Shown piece after piece: positions 62,122 to 64,000 of a DNA stretch of 64,000 nt. The translations under genes and the position numbers were made by a program. Below the pieces are notes generated by a model. It ran no database searches. It was not told where the DNA came from and was given only the letters and a program-made list of their open reading frames with translations. The stretch is from Pseudomonadota bacterium (GTDB lineage: Bacteria > Myxococcota > Myxococcia > Myxococcales > Myxococcaceae). Location: assembly GCA_023423535.1 (NCBI GenBank), contig JAFAFL010000012.1, positions 12,566-76,565 of the forward strand, read 5' to 3'. How positions within the stretch are numbered: position 1 is the stretch's first letter; the number at the start of each line of letters is the position of its first letter.

Positions 62122-64000
62122 ATGGTGCGTGTCTTTGCGGGCGTAGCGTTCTCGTGTCTTTTGTCCGTGTGGGCGGGGTGCTCTGGAGGCGGGAGCACCG
62201 ACTGCAGCGCCACGGCGGCGGTCTGTGCGGAGGGCTTCCACTGCGACGAGGAGTCGCGGCTGTGCGTGAAGACACCACCCTGGAAGCCGGACGGAGGCCC
62301 CATGCCTTCGGGTGAGGACGGCGGCGGGCCCCGGTGCAAGGGAGATGCGGACTGCAAGGACGCGGACGGAGGTCCCGCCTGCGCGGAGGATCTGGGGCGC
62401 TGCGTGGAGTGCGTGCCCGAGCGGGACGCGTGTTCGCCGGACAAGCACTGCGATCCGGACACCTTCACCTGCCAGCCCGGCTGTCGCGCGGATGAGGGGT
62501 GCGCGACGGGCGAGCGCTGTCATGTCCCGACCCACGCGTGCGTGGACTGTCTCGGCGATGCGGACTGCGGGGCCGGTAGCCATTGCGTGGACCAGCAATG
62601 CGTCCCCGGCTGCACCACCGACGTGAGCTGCGGTCCCAACGCCCGCTGCTGCGGCGGCGCCTGCGTGGCCACGGCGACGAGCGTCACCCACTGCGGCGCG
62701 TGCGGCACCACCTGCTCGACTCCGAACGCCACGCCTGTCTGCAACGGGGGCGTGTGCGGCATTGGCGGATGCGCGAGCGGTCACGCGGACTGCAACAAGA
62801 GCGTGGGCGACGGGTGCGAGACGGACGTGCGCACGAGCCTTTCGCACTGCGGCGCGTGTGGGCAGACCTGCGCGCCGGCGAACGCCACCGGCCAGTGCGC
62901 GGCCGGCAGCTGCGGCATCGCCGCCTGCAACGGCGGCTTCGCGGACTGCAACGGGACGGTGAACGACGGGTGCGAGGCCCATCTCCAGACGAGCCTCCTC
63001 CACTGCGGCGCTTGCGGTGCCACCTGCGGAAGGCCGAACTCGCAGATGGCCTGCCTCGCGGGGAGCTGCACCTTCCAGGGCTGCATGCCGGGCTGGGTGG
63101 ACCTCGACGGCCTGCCGCAGAACGGGTGCGAGTACCAGTGCACCGCGCTGCCCGGCCCGGACCTTCCGGACGACGGCTTCGTCGACTCGAACTGCGACGG
63201 GATCGACGGCGACCGGAACGGAGCGGTCTTCGTGTCGCTCAGCGGGAGCGACCTGAACAGCGGAACGTGGTCCTGGCCGAAGCGGTCGCTGAGCGCGGCG
63301 ATCTCCGCTGCCGCGTCGAGCGGAAGGGATGTGTACGTGAGCGCGGGAACCTACGCGACGGGCACCCTCTCGCTCGCGAACGGCGTGTCGATCTACGGCG
63401 GCTTCGCGCCCGGGACGTGGGCGCGCGGCGCAGGCCAGCAGGTGGTGGTCGAGCACAACGGGGCGGTGGCGAGCGGCCGCGTCGTGGGGGCGGTGGGAAC
63501 GGGGCTCACCCAACCGACGGTGATTGACCGGATCGCGCTGCGCACCCCGGACGCGAGCGGCACCGGGGTGAGCAACTACGGCCTTCACTGCACGAACTGC
63601 CCCGGCCTGGCGCTGCGCCACAGCGTGATCGACGCGGGCGACGGGTCGAACGGAATCAACGGGACGGCCGGCGCGGCGGGCGCGAACGCGACCAACGGCG
63701 CGACGGGTTCGCTGGGCCTTTGCGACGCGGTGTTCTCGAACCCGGGAGGCTTCCCCGGCGGCTCCAGCTGCGCCGGTGCCGGCGGTGGCGCGGGCGGGCC
63801 CGGAGGGACCACCGGCCCGGGGTTCACGGGAGCGAGTTCACCCAGCGGAACCCTCGGAGGTGCTGGAGGCACACACAACGGCTGCAGCGGCGGCGGGCAT
63901 GGCTCCAACGGCAGCCAGGGTTCGACCGGCGGGGCCGGAGCGAACGGAAGCGGCGGTGCCGGCGGCGGCTTCACCGGGGGCTTCTGGCAGGGGGTGGGCG
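62122..64000 (+). CDS. Large Cys-rich then Gly-rich lipoprotein, partial (runs off window)
   Basis: At least 626 residues; the end is outside the window. The signal peptide ends in a lipobox 'VWAGC' (Cys about 20). Residues about 25-345 hold many Cys pairs in EB/Stigma-like modules: 'CGACGTTC', 'CGACGQTC', 'CGACGATC' recur at about 45-residue spacing, each with a 'DC...GCE' half. From about 350 a parallel beta-helix-like part follows ('GSDLNSGTWSWPKRSLSAAI'), and from about 510 a Gly/Ala/Ser/Asn-rich low-complexity stretch. ATG 62122 has GAGGGTGG upstream. Exported, disulfide-rich surface proteins of this sort are common in myxobacteria; function unknown. Confidence 0.85.
   Translation, partial: MVRVFAGVAFSCLLSVWAGCSGGGSTDCSATAAVCAEGFHCDEESRLCVKTPPWKPDGGPMPSGEDGGGPRCKGDADCKDADGGPACAEDLGRCVECVPERDACSPDKHCDPDTFTCQPGCRADEGCATGERCHVPTHACVDCLGDADCGAGSHCVDQQCVPGCTTDVSCGPNARCCGGACVATATSVTHCGACGTTCSTPNATPVCNGGVCGIGGCASGHADCNKSVGDGCETDVRTSLSHCGACGQTCAPANATGQCAAGSCGIAACNGGFADCNGTVNDGCEAHLQTSLLHCGACGATCGRPNSQMACLAGSCTFQGCMPGWVDLDGLPQNGCEYQCTALPGPDLPDDGFVDSNCDGIDGDRNGAVFVSLSGSDLNSGTWSWPKRSLSAAISAAASSGRDVYVSAGTYATGTLSLANGVSIYGGFAPGTWARGAGQQVVVEHNGAVASGRVVGAVGTGLTQPTVIDRIALRTPDASGTGVSNYGLHCTNCPGLALRHSVIDAGDGSNGINGTAGAAGANATNGATGSLGLCDAVFSNPGGFPGGSSCAGAGGGAGGPGGTTGPGFTGASSPSGTLGGAGGTHNGCSGGGHGSNGSQGSTGGAGANGSGGAGGGFTGGFWQGVG

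Overview
This is a 64 kb stretch of a high-GC (visibly about 70%) Gram-negative chromosome, most likely from a myxobacterium (Myxococcota, probably suborder Cystobacterineae). The grounds are the extreme G/C bias at third codon positions, the many lipoproteins with low-complexity or Cys-rich repeats, the MJ0042 zinc-finger protein, one-component and two-component regulators with altered domains, an NtrC-like activator, and the prkA-yeaH-spoVR set. No rRNA, tRNA, CRISPR array, insertion sequence or phage gene was seen. Long reading frames occur on both strands because of the GC content. I kept those supported by family motifs, ribosome-binding sites, operon fit and lack of overlap.

Layout. 1-4.7 kb: an MJ0042 zinc-ribbon protein (cut by the edge), a PhaR-domain protein, a ParA-type ATPase with a small coiled-coil (phasin-like) protein, and a divergent pair of ArsA/Get3-type ATPases. 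4.9-7.4 kb: a TPR lipoprotein and an M48 (Ste24-like) membrane protease. 7.5-10.3 kb: a small island with an LcrH/SycD-like TPR chaperone, a 480-residue protein with EF-hand-like loops and a helical C-terminus, and a divergent 159-residue hydrophobic protein. Together they look like a type III secretion translocator/effector and its chaperone, but no secretion apparatus is present. 10.3-12.4 kb: RuvX/YqgF and a GT-C glycosyltransferase. 12.7-18.0 kb: the prkA-yeaH-spoVR operon plus a fourth, unrecognised gene. 18.0-19.1 kb: two toxin-antitoxin-like cassettes. 19.2-25 kb: a PNGase F-like lipoprotein, an M23 peptidase, glycogen phosphorylase and a lipoprotein gene missing its 5' end.

25-36.5 kb: a receiver-GGDEF protein with a destroyed GGDEF motif, a TPR protein, an SPW-type membrane protein, a 13-copy 21-bp tandem repeat, a small lipoprotein, DnaE, a GerW/YtfJ-family protein, a sigma-54 activator without a sensor domain, a diacylglycerol-kinase-like protein, and two response regulators. 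36.6-42.8 kb: an AlkB-like dioxygenase, an alpha/beta hydrolase-fold protein lacking its nucleophile, a SnoaL-like protein, HflC, HflK, a beta-propeller lactonase and a small lipoprotein. 43-48.9 kb: a five-gene overlapping export operon (TolC-like, MacB-type ATPase, adaptor, MacB-type permease, second adaptor). 48.9-64 kb: a DEAD-box helicase, a GNAT acetyltransferase, a DUF2141 protein, a 1033-residue Ig-like repeat lipoprotein, a short RdgC-like protein with an overlapping partner, SlyD, two overlapping ferritin-like genes, a membrane protein, phosphoglucomutase (which with glycogen phosphorylase points to glycogen turnover), and the start of a large Cys-rich/Gly-rich lipoprotein that runs off the window.

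The most interesting items are the ParA/phasin-like/PhaR/ArsA-pair neighbourhood (a possible granule or cargo positioning system), the orphan type III-like trio, the fourth gene of the PrkA operon, a toxin that appears to start at CTG, and four enzyme or signalling proteins with key residues replaced. All functions are read from sequence alone and no searches were run.
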